NCBI RefSeq assembly: GCF_000718515.1
Contig: NZ_JNZS01000009.1
Span: 248,001-312,000 of the forward strand
Direction of reading: 5' to 3'
DNA length: 64,000 nucleotides
Source: Micromonospora parva
GTDB taxonomy: Bacteria; Actinomycetota; Actinomycetes; Mycobacteriales; Micromonosporaceae
The translations under genes and the position numbers were made by a program. This document shows positions 8,564 to 16,312 of this stretch, piece after piece; the first letter of the stretch is position 1; the number at the start of each line of letters is the position of its first letter. The notes beneath the pieces are model-generated. The model saw only the letters and a program-made list of their open reading frames with translations, was not told the origin of the DNA and ran no database searches.

Positions 8564-9504
8564 TTCGCGGAAACCTCCTGGGTGCGGCTGCCCGTCAGGG
8601 CGAGGAAAACGTCGTCGAGGTCGGGCGTCTGAACGGAGAATCCGTCGGCGCTGATGGCGTACTCGTCGAGCCGGTCTAGCAACGCCCGCAGCGAGGCCGT
8701 GCCGCCATCGCTGGGAACGCGCAGGGCCAGTGCCTCGTCGTCCCGCGTGGAGCCGTTGAGCACCCGGGCGGCCGCGTCGAGTTCGGCGACGGTGGTGAAC
8801 CGCAGCCGGACATGGGTGCCGGGGATCTGGCGTTTGAGTTCGTCGGGCGTGCCCTGGGCGACCAGACGCCCCTGGTCGAGGACGGCGATCCGGTCGGCGA
8901 GCTGATCCGCTTCCTCCAGATACTGCGTGGTGAGGAAGATCGTCACGCCGTCGGCCACCAGGTCACGAATGATCGACCACATCGTGCGGCGGCTACGTGG
9001 ATCCAGGCCCGTCGTCGGCTCGTCGAGGAAGATGATCCGTGGGTCACCGACGAGGGTCATCGCCAGATCCAGCTTGCGGCGCATCCCTCCGGAGTACGTC
9101 GACACCGGCTTCTGCGCCGACTCCACCAGGTCGAACCGCTCCAGCAACTCGTTGACGACCCGCTTGCCGGCCTTGGCGGGCACCGGGCTGAGGTCCACCA
9201 TCAGCTGCAGGTTCTCCCGGCCGGTCAGCAACTCGTCCACCGCCGCGAACTGACCGGTGACACCGATCGCCGCGCGCACCGCCTTGGGCTGGGTGGCGGC
9301 GTCGTGCCCTGCGATGCGTACGGTCCCACCGTCGGCCTTCGCCAACGTGGTCAGCACGTTCACCGTCGTCGTCTTGCCCGCCCCGTTCGGACCGAGCAGG
9401 GAGAAGATCGTGCCCGCCCGGACATCGAGGTCGATGCCATCGAGCACGACCTTGTCCTTGTAGGCCTTCCGCAGCCCGGAGACCGCAATCGCTGAACTCG
9501 TCAT
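8560..9504 (-). CDS. ABC exporter ATPase (DrrA-like, daunorubicin-resistance type)
   Basis: A 314-residue ABC ATPase. The Walker A is LGPNGAGKTTTVN, the signature YSGGMRRKLDLA, and the Walker B IIFLDEPTTGLDPRSR, followed by the H-loop region TTQYLEEADQLADR. The C-terminal extension of about 90 residues is typical of DrrA. ATG 9504 gives MTSSAIAVSGLRKAYKDK; the in-frame extension upstream crosses a repeat-rich promoter region and is rejected. It energises the permease encoded immediately downstream. The 70-bp upstream gap carries direct repeats that may be regulator sites. Confidence 0.93.
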   Translation of the reverse strand: MTSSAIAVSGLRKAYKDKVVLDGIDLDVRAGTIFSLLGPNGAGKTTTVNVLTTLAKADGGTVRIAGHDAATQPKAVRAAIGVTGQFAAVDELLTGRENLQLMVDLSPVPAKAGKRVVNELLERFDLVESAQKPVSTYSGGMRRKLDLAMTLVGDPRIIFLDEPTTGLDPRSRRTMWSIIRDLVADGVTIFLTTQYLEEADQLADRIAVLDQGRLVAQGTPDELKRQIPGTHVRLRFTTVAELDAAARVLNGSTRDDEALALRVPSDGGTASLRALLDRLDEYAISADGFSVQTPDLDDVFLALTGSRTQEVSAK

Positions 9505-9538
9505 GCACCTACCATCGGCGGCCGGACTGTCACCCCCC

Positions 9539-9570
9539 TGACATGGCCCTGACACGGCCAATGACACGGC
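9539..9570 (-). promoter_or_regulatory. Three direct repeats TGACAYGGC upstream of the exporter operon
   Basis: Plus-strand copies start at 9539 (TGACATGGCC), 9550 (TGACACGGCC) and 9562 (TGACACGGC), so the period is 11-12 bp, about one helical turn. Read towards the exporter they are GCCRTGTCA. SARP-type winged-helix activators are known to bind direct repeats with about 11-bp spacing near the -35 region. The BTAD regulator at the far end of the exporter operon is the obvious candidate binder. The site lies between the stop of the upstream beta-propeller gene and the exporter start at 9504. Confidence 0.5.
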
Positions 9571-9574
9571 AGGG

Positions 9575-10957
9575 TCAGCGACTCCGCCGGCGGCGCCGGT
9601 CGTCGAGCCAGAGCGCCCGCCCTTCACGACTGCGGTAGGCCACGACGCCAGCGATCAGGACGGTGATCAGAATCCCCCAGAACCAGAATCGACCGCCCAC
9701 CATGCCGGGCGGGTTCGTGGCGCGGGTGCGGCCGGCATTGATCACGTTGTCGGCGACGTCGACGGCGAGGATCTGCTCCGGGGCGGTCATCAGGGTTCGT
9801 GGCGCGCTGGCGTCGGGCGTCAACGCCAACACCCGTACGCCGCGCACGTTGGGGTAGGCGGTGCGTTGGTCCAGCTCCAGCGGCTGGTCGAACCGGTCCG
9901 GGCTGAGGGGCTCGGGCTGGTAGGCGACCACCAGCGCGGACCCGTCCGGGCCCCAGCCGAGCAGCCGGATGGCGGTCACGCCGGTGACGCCGGGCACTGG
10001 CAGCGGTGCGGTGTTCCGGCCGGTGGCGCTGTCGACCCGGCGCAGGCTCCAGTCGGTGCTGCCGGCCTTCCGGCTGATCAGCGTCAACGCCCCGTCCGTC
10101 GTCCACGCCCCCTTGCCGGCCAGCCAGCTCTCGGCGGGCAGTTCGAAGGTGGACACCGTCCGGCCGTCCGGGTCGGCGACCGTGACGGTCCGACCGATCT
10201 GGTACGCGAGCCGTCCACCTCCGGGGGCGAAGGCCACCGACGAGCCGAAGATCGGCTGTTGAGCGGCGTCAGCCAGCTGGGTCCAGCGTTCACCGTCGAG
10301 CGTGACGATGCTCAGCACCCGCCGGTAGCCGCTGCGCGTCGGGTCGGTCGGCACGGTGTCGTCGACCACCAGTTGCCTGCCGTCCGGGGACCAGGCCCTG
10401 GGGCTCGTCCCCACACTGTTGGTGACCTTGCTGTGCAGTCGCCGGGTACGACCGGTGACGAGGTCGATGAGATCGACCCGGCCGTCCTCGGAGAGGCCGG
10501 CGGGCCGGGCCACGTACCGGCCGTCCGGCGAGAGGATGACCTGCTCGCCGACGGGTGCCTCGTAACCCATCGAGAAGATCCGGTAGCGGTCGGAGTCGGC
10601 GCTGACCACGCCGATGATGCCGTCCTCGTCCCAGCCCTGGAGACGTCGCGCCTGCCCGCTGAAGATGACCGACGCGGGCCCGAGCCGGGGTCGGTCGGTG
10701 GCGTGCAGCGCACCGAGCGGGGGCAGCGCGATCCGGTCGGGTAGTGCGGCGTCCGCGCCGGCCGCCGGATCCACGACAGGGGTACGCGTCAGCGGGAGCA
10801 CCGCCCCGGTCAGCGTGGCGAGCACGAGCACCACGACAGCGGCGACGACGGCGCGGCGGCGGGAGCGGCGGGCGGTGGCGAGCGCTCGTTCGTAGACCGG
10901 GTAGGCGGGGACGTCGGCCGCGGCGGCGTGCAGCGTCTCGCGGAGTCGGGCGGTCAC
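9575..10957 (-). CDS. Membrane-tethered WD40/PD40-like beta-propeller protein, sigma partner
   Basis: A 460-residue protein starting at GTG 10957, whose first bases overlap the stop of the sigma gene (GTGA). A cytosolic N-terminus of about 35 residues rich in Arg (ARRSRRRAV) precedes a transmembrane helix at about 36-55. The outer part has TolB/PD40-type blade phrases such as ILSPDGRYVARP, AWSPDGRQLVVDD and WGPDGSALVVAY. A second hydrophobic helix (about 425-445) and an Arg-rich tail (DDRRRRRSR) close the protein. Its role is unknown. Translational coupling to a sigma factor and the shared N-terminal plan make a regulatory or anti-sigma role plausible. Confidence 0.75.
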   Translation of the reverse strand: MTARLRETLHAAAADVPAYPVYERALATARRSRRRAVVAAVVVLVLATLTGAVLPLTRTPVVDPAAGADAALPDRIALPPLGALHATDRPRLGPASVIFSGQARRLQGWDEDGIIGVVSADSDRYRIFSMGYEAPVGEQVILSPDGRYVARPAGLSEDGRVDLIDLVTGRTRRLHSKVTNSVGTSPRAWSPDGRQLVVDDTVPTDPTRSGYRRVLSIVTLDGERWTQLADAAQQPIFGSSVAFAPGGGRLAYQIGRTVTVADPDGRTVSTFELPAESWLAGKGAWTTDGALTLISRKAGSTDWSLRRVDSATGRNTAPLPVPGVTGVTAIRLLGWGPDGSALVVAYQPEPLSPDRFDQPLELDQRTAYPNVRGVRVLALTPDASAPRTLMTAPEQILAVDVADNVINAGRTRATNPPGMVGGRFWFWGILITVLIAGVVAYRSREGRALWLDDRRRRRSR

Positions 10958-11457
10958 TGATAGCTCCTCTCCACCGTCGGGTCGATCAGGTCGAGGGCGG
11001 TCGCCCGCAGCCGGCGGATGGCGTCGTGGCCGTGCCGCTTGACGGTGCCGACCGAGCAGCCGAGCACCTCGGCCGCCTGGGCTTCGGTCAGGTCCTCGTA
11101 GAAGCGCAGCACGATCACGGCGCGCTGGCGAGGGGTGAGCCCGCGCAGCGCGTGCAGCAGACTCAGCCGCAGGGCTGTCGTCTCGGAGTGGTCGTCGCCG
11201 GGCCGGTCGGTGGGTTGTGCCTCCAGGCGTTCGGTCAGCCGGCGCCGCCGCCACCAGGAGACCTGCTGGTGGTACATCACCCGCCGCACGTACGCCTCGG
11301 GGTCGGTGTCGCGGATCCGCCGCCAGTGCCGGTACGTCCGGGCCAGGGCGCTCTGCAACAGGTCCTCGGCGAGTTGATGGTCGCCGGTGAGCAGGTAGGC
11401 CGTCCGGGACAGCGCCGGCGTGCGGTGCACCACGAACTCGTGGAACGTCTCGGTCAT
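10954..11457 (-). CDS. SigE-family ECF RNA polymerase sigma factor
   Basis: A 167-residue sigma factor. Region 2 contains AYLLTGDHQLAEDLLQSALART. Region 4 contains RQRAVIVLRFYEDLTEAQAAEVLGCS followed by VGTVKRHGHDAIRRLR. It belongs to the same SigE family as the sigma genes near 1.3 kb and 62.7 kb. ATG 11457 is preferred because a GAGGGGG ribosome site lies about 8 bp upstream; an in-frame GTG at 11463 overlaps that site. The stop overlaps the GTG of the beta-propeller membrane protein, so the two are coupled. Confidence 0.9.
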   Translation of the reverse strand: MTETFHEFVVHRTPALSRTAYLLTGDHQLAEDLLQSALARTYRHWRRIRDTDPEAYVRRVMYHQQVSWWRRRRLTERLEAQPTDRPGDDHSETTALRLSLLHALRGLTPRQRAVIVLRFYEDLTEAQAAEVLGCSVGTVKRHGHDAIRRLRATALDLIDPTVERSYQ

Positions 11458-11609
11458 CCCCACCCCCTCGCCAGGTAGAACGCCACCTGTCCCGGAAATG
11501 GTTGAGGCCGGGGTGAGTCTGGCCGGCAGATGATGACACCTGCCGGGATCGACGGCGGTGGTTCCGGCTGGACCACGGCAGCGGCTAGGGTCCGGCGTGG
11601 AGGTGGTCC

Positions 11610-11975
11610 GTGTTCACCGAAGCCTTTCCGATCGTGACGACACCTGACCTGCCACGACTGATCGCGTTCTACCGGGACGTGGTCGGTTTCGAGCTGACCT
11701 ACCGGTTCCCGGACGAGGGCGTGCCGGAGTTCGTCGCGCTGCGACTGGGCAGCAGCGAGCTCGGCCTGGCCGCCAACCCGGAGGCTGGCGAGCCGGCCGA
11801 GTCGCACCGCTGGGAGTTGTGCGTCTACGCCGACGACTGTGACGCGGCAGTGGGTGCGCTGCGCACCGGTGGAGCGACGGTCACCGAGGAGCCGGTCGAC
11901 CAGCCCTGGGGTGAGCGATCCGCCCGGGTCACCGACCCCGACGGCAACCGGTTGCTGGTGCTGGCCCGGCTGTAG
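11610..11975 (+). CDS. VOC family (glyoxalase/bleomycin-resistance fold) protein
   Basis: A 121-residue single VOC domain. The N-terminal half has PIVTTPDLPRLIAFYRDVVGFE and the C-terminal half ends in VTDPDGNRLLVLAR, the usual paired beta-alpha-beta-beta-beta layout. Candidate metal ligands are His in ESHRWELCVY and acidic residues in the second half, but the classic glyoxalase ligand set is not complete. A resistance or isomerase-like role is possible. The GTG start at 11610 has GGAGGT (11599-11604) upstream. It is divergent from the sigma gene and convergent with the RibD-C genes. Confidence 0.85.
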   Translation: MFTEAFPIVTTPDLPRLIAFYRDVVGFELTYRFPDEGVPEFVALRLGSSELGLAANPEAGEPAESHRWELCVYADDCDAAVGALRTGGATVTEEPVDQPWGERSARVTDPDGNRLLVLARL

Positions 11976-12000
11976 CCGACAGTGCCGGTCAGGAGCGCTG

Positions 12001-12645
12001 TCATCGTTTCCAGAACAGGAGGTGGGTGACTCCGCTGGGGCTGGGCACCGACTCGAGGTGGAAGCGGTCGAGCAGTTCGTCGGGGCTGTCCCACAACCGT
12101 TCGCCCCGGTGCAGGTCGACGGGTGCGACGGCGATGTGCATCGTGTCGACCAGGTCGGCCTCGAGGAACTCGCGGATCGTGGCCACCCCGCCACCGAGGC
12201 GGACGTCCCGACCGGCGGCTGCCTGCTTCGCCCGGGCCAGCGCTTCGGTCGGGCTGGCGTTGAGGAAATGGAACGTGGTGTCGGCCAGTGTGAACGACGG
12301 GCGTTCGTGGTGGGTGAGCACGAAGACCGGTGTGTGGAACGGCGGGTTGTCCCCCCACCATCCCGTCCACTCGTGGTCCTTCCAGGGGCCACGCTGCGGG
12401 CCGAACTTGTTGCGACCCATGATCTCCGCGCCGATGTTGCACTCGGCGTCGCGGGTCAGGTAGTCGTCCAGGCCGCGACTGCCGCCCGGCTCGGTGCGGT
12501 ACACGAAGCTGGCGGTGGCGGCACGCCAGGAGAACAGTGGGGTGGGGTCCGCGTGACCGAAGGGGCGTTCCAGGCTCTGCCCCTCTCCGGTGCCGAACCC
12601 GTCGCGTGAAACGTTGAAGCACTGCACCCGCAACAGCTGTGACAT
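12001..12645 (-). CDS. Dihydrofolate reductase-like (RibD C-terminal) protein, copy 1
   Basis: A 214-residue protein of the RibD C-terminal/DHFR-like superfamily: MGRNKFGPQRGPW, then TPVFVLTHHERPSF, DVRLGGGVATIREFLEADLVDTMHIAVAPV and a C-terminal VTHLLFWKR. The glycine-rich GGGVATI segment is the expected NADPH pyrophosphate-binding turn. The substrate of stand-alone members is generally unknown; folate is not assured. It lies 30 bp downstream of a paralogue in the same orientation, so they are probably one operon. Confidence 0.85.
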   Translation of the reverse strand: MSQLLRVQCFNVSRDGFGTGEGQSLERPFGHADPTPLFSWRAATASFVYRTEPGGSRGLDDYLTRDAECNIGAEIMGRNKFGPQRGPWKDHEWTGWWGDNPPFHTPVFVLTHHERPSFTLADTTFHFLNASPTEALARAKQAAAGRDVRLGGGVATIREFLEADLVDTMHIAVAPVDLHRGERLWDSPDELLDRFHLESVPSPSGVTHLLFWKR

Positions 12646-12675
12646 GGTGTTTCCTCCTTTCCGGTCGGCAGTGGT

Positions 12676-13380
12676 TCAGTTCGCGGTTGCCGTCGGGCCG
12701 CCGCCACGGCCCCGGTCGTCGAGCACAAGCGGGGCGCGACCGCGCACCGCGTACCGGATGTGGGTCACCTGCGGGGTGGTCAGGACGCGGGTGGGCGTCA
12801 GTTCGATGCCCTCCCGGTCGCCCAGGTCGAGGTCCGCGTCGAAGACCCGCAGGCCGGTACCGAGCACCACCGGCACGACGTGCAGCTCCAACTCGTCGAG
12901 CAGGCCGGCCTTGAGTACCTGACGCACCAGGCTGCCGCCACCGGCCACCGCGACGTCCTTGCCACCGGCCACGGCGCGCGCCTGTTCGACGGCGCTGGCC
13001 ACACCATCGGTGACGTAGGTGAAGCTGGTGCCTCCCCCCTTCACCAGCCGTTGGCGGGGGCGGTGGGTGACGACGAAGACCGGTGCGCGGAACGGCGGCT
13101 CCTCACCCCAGGGGATCTCACCCCCGTCGGCCATCCGGCGGCCCATCACGTACGCGCCGGCCGCGCCGAACGACTCGGCGATCACCTCGGAGTTGGTGTC
13201 CTGCTCCCCGCCGCTGAAGCCCTGCCGTTCGCGCCAGGCCGCCGCGTCGGTCGCCCACCGGGTGACCCGGAAGAACTTCGCGCTCTCCGTCGAGCCCATC
13301 CAGTCGCCGTTGCCGTCGAACTGCGGGCCGGCGTAGAAGCCGTCCACCGACACCGACAGTTGTGCGGTCACCTTCGTCAT
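12676..13380 (-). CDS. Dihydrofolate reductase-like (RibD C-terminal) protein, copy 2
   Basis: A 234-residue paralogue of the downstream gene. It shares the order VSVDGFYAG, YVMGRRMADGG, APVFVVTHRPRQRL, VAVAGGGSLVRQVLKAGLLDELELHVVPVVLGTG and VTHIRYAVRGRAPL. The AGGGSLVRQ turn is the NADPH-binding element. ATG 13380 gives MTKVTAQLSVSVDGF, the standard family N-terminus; an in-frame GTG nine codons upstream has no support. The two copies differ clearly in sequence, so the duplication is old. Confidence 0.88.
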   Translation of the reverse strand: MTKVTAQLSVSVDGFYAGPQFDGNGDWMGSTESAKFFRVTRWATDAAAWRERQGFSGGEQDTNSEVIAESFGAAGAYVMGRRMADGGEIPWGEEPPFRAPVFVVTHRPRQRLVKGGGTSFTYVTDGVASAVEQARAVAGGKDVAVAGGGSLVRQVLKAGLLDELELHVVPVVLGTGLRVFDADLDLGDREGIELTPTRVLTTPQVTHIRYAVRGRAPLVLDDRGRGGGPTATAN

Positions 13381-13455
13381 CGCGCCTGGTCCTCTCTCGG
13401 TCGACACCCCGTCCGGGTGCCGCTCGCCGAGAGGTCGGAGCCGAACGCGATGTCC

Positions 13456-13875
13456 CTACGAGGAGCCAGTGTGACCCGTGTCACTCATCGGATTGCTCAA
13501 CAGCCACGTTCCGGCGTGTTCCGGGTCGCGTGACCAGCGCATCCGGGGCCTCTCCTCCGGTCGGGGCCGCCAGTCCCGGTAGGGCGCGAGGGCCACTCGC
13601 CAGGCGATCACCGCGAAGACGTAGAGGCCGGGGCCGATCAGCCAGAGCAGGGCGTCGCGGCGGCGGTAGGAGGCGTACGGCGCGAGCCAGGCGGTCGCCG
13701 CCATCGGCACCGCGACAGCGCTGACGTCGGCCAGCGGTCCACTGCCGAACCGGAACTCGACCAGCTCGCGGAGGACGAGGGACGGAACGACCACCCCGAC
13801 CAGCATCGCCACGGTGCGGATCACGCGGATCCGGCGATCCGGGGATACGCGGGCAGCAGCCGCCTCGGTGGCCAT
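13456..13875 (-). CDS. Hypothetical small membrane protein
   Basis: A 139-residue protein with three likely transmembrane helices (about 17-36, 48-66 and 76-95) and a hydrophilic C-terminus ending in SDTGHTGSS. I recognise no motif. The N-terminal RRIRVIRTVAMLVGVVVPSL and the mid-protein WLAPYASYRRRDALLWLIGPG suggest a multi-pass integral protein of unknown role. It is upstream of the RibD-C pair on the same strand, 75 bp away. Confidence 0.65.
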   Translation of the reverse strand: MATEAAAARVSPDRRIRVIRTVAMLVGVVVPSLVLRELVEFRFGSGPLADVSAVAVPMAATAWLAPYASYRRRDALLWLIGPGLYVFAVIAWRVALAPYRDWRPRPEERPRMRWSRDPEHAGTWLLSNPMSDTGHTGSS

Positions 13876-13909
13876 CCCCCGAGGGTACGGACTGGTGGCG
13901 GCGGTGGAC

Positions 13910-14104
13910 CTAGGACTTCCGGTCGCCGATCGCCGCCTCGATCCGCAGACCGAGACCGGTCAGGATGAGGAAAGCGGCCAGGATCTGCGGCTTCAGCGGC
14001 TCATGGCTGGACGGCATGCTGAGCAGTGAGACCACGAAACCCGCCAGCAGTGACAGGGTGCCGAACGCCCGTACCGTGTCGGTCCGGCGTGCCTGTATGT
14101 CCAT
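13910..14104 (-). CDS. Hypothetical 64-residue two-helix membrane protein
   Basis: A short protein starting at ATG 14104 (MDIQARRTDTVRAFG) with two hydrophobic segments, LSLLAGFVVSLLSM and ILAAFLILTGLGLRIEAAI, separated by a polar turn. An in-frame extension upstream looks non-coding (Ser/Thr/Pro-rich, no hydrophobic pattern). No family is recognised. It lies 34 bp upstream of the other membrane protein gene in the same direction and could be cotranscribed with it. Confidence 0.55.
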   Translation of the reverse strand: MDIQARRTDTVRAFGTLSLLAGFVVSLLSMPSSHEPLKPQILAAFLILTGLGLRIEAAIGDRKS

Positions 14105-14222
14105 GGCCGAACGGTAGCCAAGGTCGGGCGGCGATGTCGTCCCCGTCGCGGCGATCGACCCTCCACTCCGCAGGGGCAGCGATTTATGGGTGGACGGGTT
14201 GCATCTTTTCAAAACAGAGACA

Positions 14223-14251
14223 TTGATCTGCCTGGCTGTGTCCAGTATCGT
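14223..14251 (+). promoter_or_regulatory. Candidate vegetative promoter of the secreted PG-binding-like gene
   Basis: TTGATC (14223-14228) and TATCGT (14246-14251) are separated by 17 bp, a good match to the actinobacterial primary-sigma consensus. The start codon of the secreted protein is 69 bp downstream of the -10 element. The assignment is by pattern only. Confidence 0.45.
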
Positions 14252-14319
14252 CGGTCCAAGCCGAGGGCATTGAGGCGGGGCACGGGGCTAGCGCCAAATG
14301 CCGCGGCATGGGAGGAAAT

Positions 14320-14757
14320 ATGCTGCTGCGTCGCGTCCTGACAATCTTTGCGCTGGCGGCCATCGCCGCTACCGCCACCGCTACACCTGTAATGGCTGCT
14401 CCGGCAGGTGGAGTGGAGACCATGGCCACCTCGACGTGCAACAGGTGGATCTCTTACAACGGGGCCGACGTGCCTGCGTACGGGAGTAACGTCAATTGCT
14501 CGCTGCGTCGGGGCAATGCGAACTCTGCCGTCTTTCAGCTGCAGGTCACAATGAACGTCTGCTACGAATGGGTTCTCCGTAGCCAGGGCGTCTATCCGCT
14601 CACCGCCGATAGCAGTTTCGGTCCAGCTACCGAAAAGGCACTACGAGCCGTTCAGTCTGCGGTAGCCACACCCTCCGACGGAGTGTATGGCCCGAATACC
14701 CGTAAGGCCATTTATCACCAGGGTTCAAATGGCACGTCCTGCAGGCAGGTGCCGTAA
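14320..14757 (+). CDS. Secreted peptidoglycan-binding-like protein with atypical base composition
   Basis: A 145-residue exported protein. The signal peptide (MLLRRVLTIFALAAIAATATATPVMA) is cut near residue 27. The rest resembles a PG_binding_1 domain: FQLQVTMNVC...SFGPATEKALRAVQSA...DGVYGPNTRKAIY, matching the usual D-G-x-(F/Y)-G-P-x-T pattern. Four cysteines remain after cleavage, enough for two disulfides. ATG 14320 follows GGAGGA (14311-14316); an upstream in-frame ATG at 14308 would put the ribosome site inside the gene. It uses many A/T-ending codons (AAT, TTT, ACA, CTA) unlike its neighbours, hinting at transfer or weak expression. It may target the wall of this or a competing cell. 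Confidence 0.75.
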   Translation: MLLRRVLTIFALAAIAATATATPVMAAPAGGVETMATSTCNRWISYNGADVPAYGSNVNCSLRRGNANSAVFQLQVTMNVCYEWVLRSQGVYPLTADSSFGPATEKALRAVQSAVATPSDGVYGPNTRKAIYHQGSNGTSCRQVP

Positions 14758-14888
14758 ACCGTAGTCGCTCGGGTCGGAGGGTGGCCGGCGGGCACGCCGC
14801 AGGTCGCCCTCCGGCAGACCGCCGTGAGGTCCACAGCGAAACGAGAGCGAGCCCGACCCTGGTGGTGTCCCCGGCTAGGGTGGCGATC

Positions 14889-15770
14889 ATGCGGATTGGC
14901 ATCGTGATCCTGCCGGACCAGCGGTGGGCGGAGTCGCAGCGTCGTTGGCGCCAGGTCGACGAGTGGGGTTTCGACCACGCCTGGACGTACGACCACCTGG
15001 GTTGGCGTGACCTGGTCGACGGCCCGTGGTTCGACTCGATGTCCACGTTGACGGCCGCCGCCACGGTGACCTCGCGGATTCGGCTGGGCACCCTCGTGGC
15101 GTCGCCGAACTTCCGGCACCCGGCCGCGTTCGCCCGGCAGATCACCACCGTGGACGACGTCTCGGGCGGTCGGCTGCTGCTCGGCCTGGGCGCGGGCGGC
15201 ATCGGCTTCGACTCGGCGGTGCTGGGTGGTGAGACGTTGCCACCGCGGCAGCGGGTCGACCGGTTTGCCGAGTTCACCGAGCTGTTGGATCTGATCCTGC
15301 GGGAGGACGGCACCACCTGGCGTGGCGACTGGTTCGCCGCGGTGGACGCCCGTAACAATCCCGGCTGCGTGCAGCAGCCCCGGGTGCCGTTCGTGGTGGC
15401 CGCCAACGGGCCACGGTCGATGCGGTTGGTGGCCCGGTTCGGGCAGGGCTGGGTGACCACCGGCACCGGTGACGACAACGACCTGGCGGGTTGGTGGGCC
15501 AGCGTGTCGGCGCTGTCCGCGCGGATGGACCGGACCCTGGCCGAGGCCGGCCGCGATCCGGCCAGCCTGGACCGCTACCTCTCGCTGGACGCGGCGCCGG
15601 TCTTCTCGCTCAGCAGCGCCCAGTTCTTCGCCGATCAGGTCGGCCGGGCCGCCGAGCTGGGCTTCACCGACGTGGTGACGCACTGGCCGCGGGCCAGAAG
15701 CTGGTACGCCGGTGACGAGGCCGTCCTGGTGGACGTGGCGACCCGGCTGCTGCCACAACTACGCGGCTGA
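14889..15770 (+). CDS. LLM class flavin/F420-dependent oxidoreductase
   Basis: A 293-residue luciferase-like TIM-barrel enzyme: IGIVILPDQRWAESQRRWRQVDEWGFDHAWTYDH at the N-terminus, RIRLGTLVASPNFRHPAAFARQITTVDDVSGGRLLLGLGAG in the middle and VPFVVAANGPRSMRLVARFGQGW later. These are the usual LLM landmarks. In actinobacteria such proteins commonly use F420, but the cofactor is not certain from sequence alone. ATG 14889 gives MRIGIVILPDQ; upstream in-frame sequence lacks family similarity. It is convergent with the ASCH gene. Confidence 0.88.
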   Translation: MRIGIVILPDQRWAESQRRWRQVDEWGFDHAWTYDHLGWRDLVDGPWFDSMSTLTAAATVTSRIRLGTLVASPNFRHPAAFARQITTVDDVSGGRLLLGLGAGGIGFDSAVLGGETLPPRQRVDRFAEFTELLDLILREDGTTWRGDWFAAVDARNNPGCVQQPRVPFVVAANGPRSMRLVARFGQGWVTTGTGDDNDLAGWWASVSALSARMDRTLAEAGRDPASLDRYLSLDAAPVFSLSSAQFFADQVGRAAELGFTDVVTHWPRARSWYAGDEAVLVDVATRLLPQLRG

Positions 15771-15775
15771 GTCCG

Positions 15776-15823
15776 CCGCGCCCGAACCCGCCGGGCTGAG
15801 TCCCCGCACCCGAACCCGCCGGG
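15776..15823. repeat. Imperfect 28-bp tandem repeat, two copies
   Basis: CCGCGCCCGAACCCGCCGGG (15776-15795) is repeated with one change at 15804-15823, a 28-bp period. It fills the short space between two convergent gene ends and probably arose by slippage. No stem or function is evident. Confidence 0.6.
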
Positions 15824-16255
15824 TCAGGTGCCGAGGTCGCCGCCGGCCACCCCACCCTCGCCGCCGGAGACCAGCCGGAAGCGGAGGCAGACGATCGGGG
15901 TGTCGTCGTCGACCGGCGTGCCGAGCCGCGCCCAGTAGGCCGAGTGCCCGCCCCGCCACTCCTCGATCGAGCGGTCACCCTCGCCCTCGGCGTGGGCGAA
16001 GTCCCAGGGCACGTCGGCGAAACGGACCACCTCGACTCCGGTGATCTCCACGACGCCGGCCAGGGCGTCGTCGTCGTCGACCAGCGCCAGGCGTTCGCCG
16101 ACGTGCTCCAACTCCTCGCCCTCGTCCGCGTACTCGGCGAGCCGCCCGGCCGTGGCGGTCTTCACCCCGGCCAGCACCAGGGTGTTGAGGGTTGCCCGTA
16201 GCTCGCCGGGGGTGCCGAGAGCGAGGGCGCGCAGTTCACCGATCCGAGGCCACAT
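15824..16255 (-). CDS. ASCH domain protein
   Basis: A 143-residue protein with the ASCH pattern. Near the N-terminus is LALGTPGELRATLNTLVLAGVKTATAGRL, the G-x-K-T-A-T core that probably contacts nucleic acid. LALVDDDDALAGVVEITGVEVVRFADVPWDFAHAEGEGD follows, and it closes with TPIVCLRFRLV. ASCH proteins have a PUA-like fold and are thought to bind RNA; some have amidohydrolase or nuclease activity. ATG 16255 gives MWPRIGELRAL. It ends a three-gene same-strand run after the questin-oxidase-like gene. Confidence 0.75.
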   Translation of the reverse strand: MWPRIGELRALALGTPGELRATLNTLVLAGVKTATAGRLAEYADEGEELEHVGERLALVDDDDALAGVVEITGVEVVRFADVPWDFAHAEGEGDRSIEEWRGGHSAYWARLGTPVDDDTPIVCLRFRLVSGGEGGVAGGDLGT

Positions 16256-16312
16256 CCTGCCGAGGCTAGGCCAGCACGGGCCGGGACGCTGCCGCAATAC
16301 CCGTCGCCCCGC

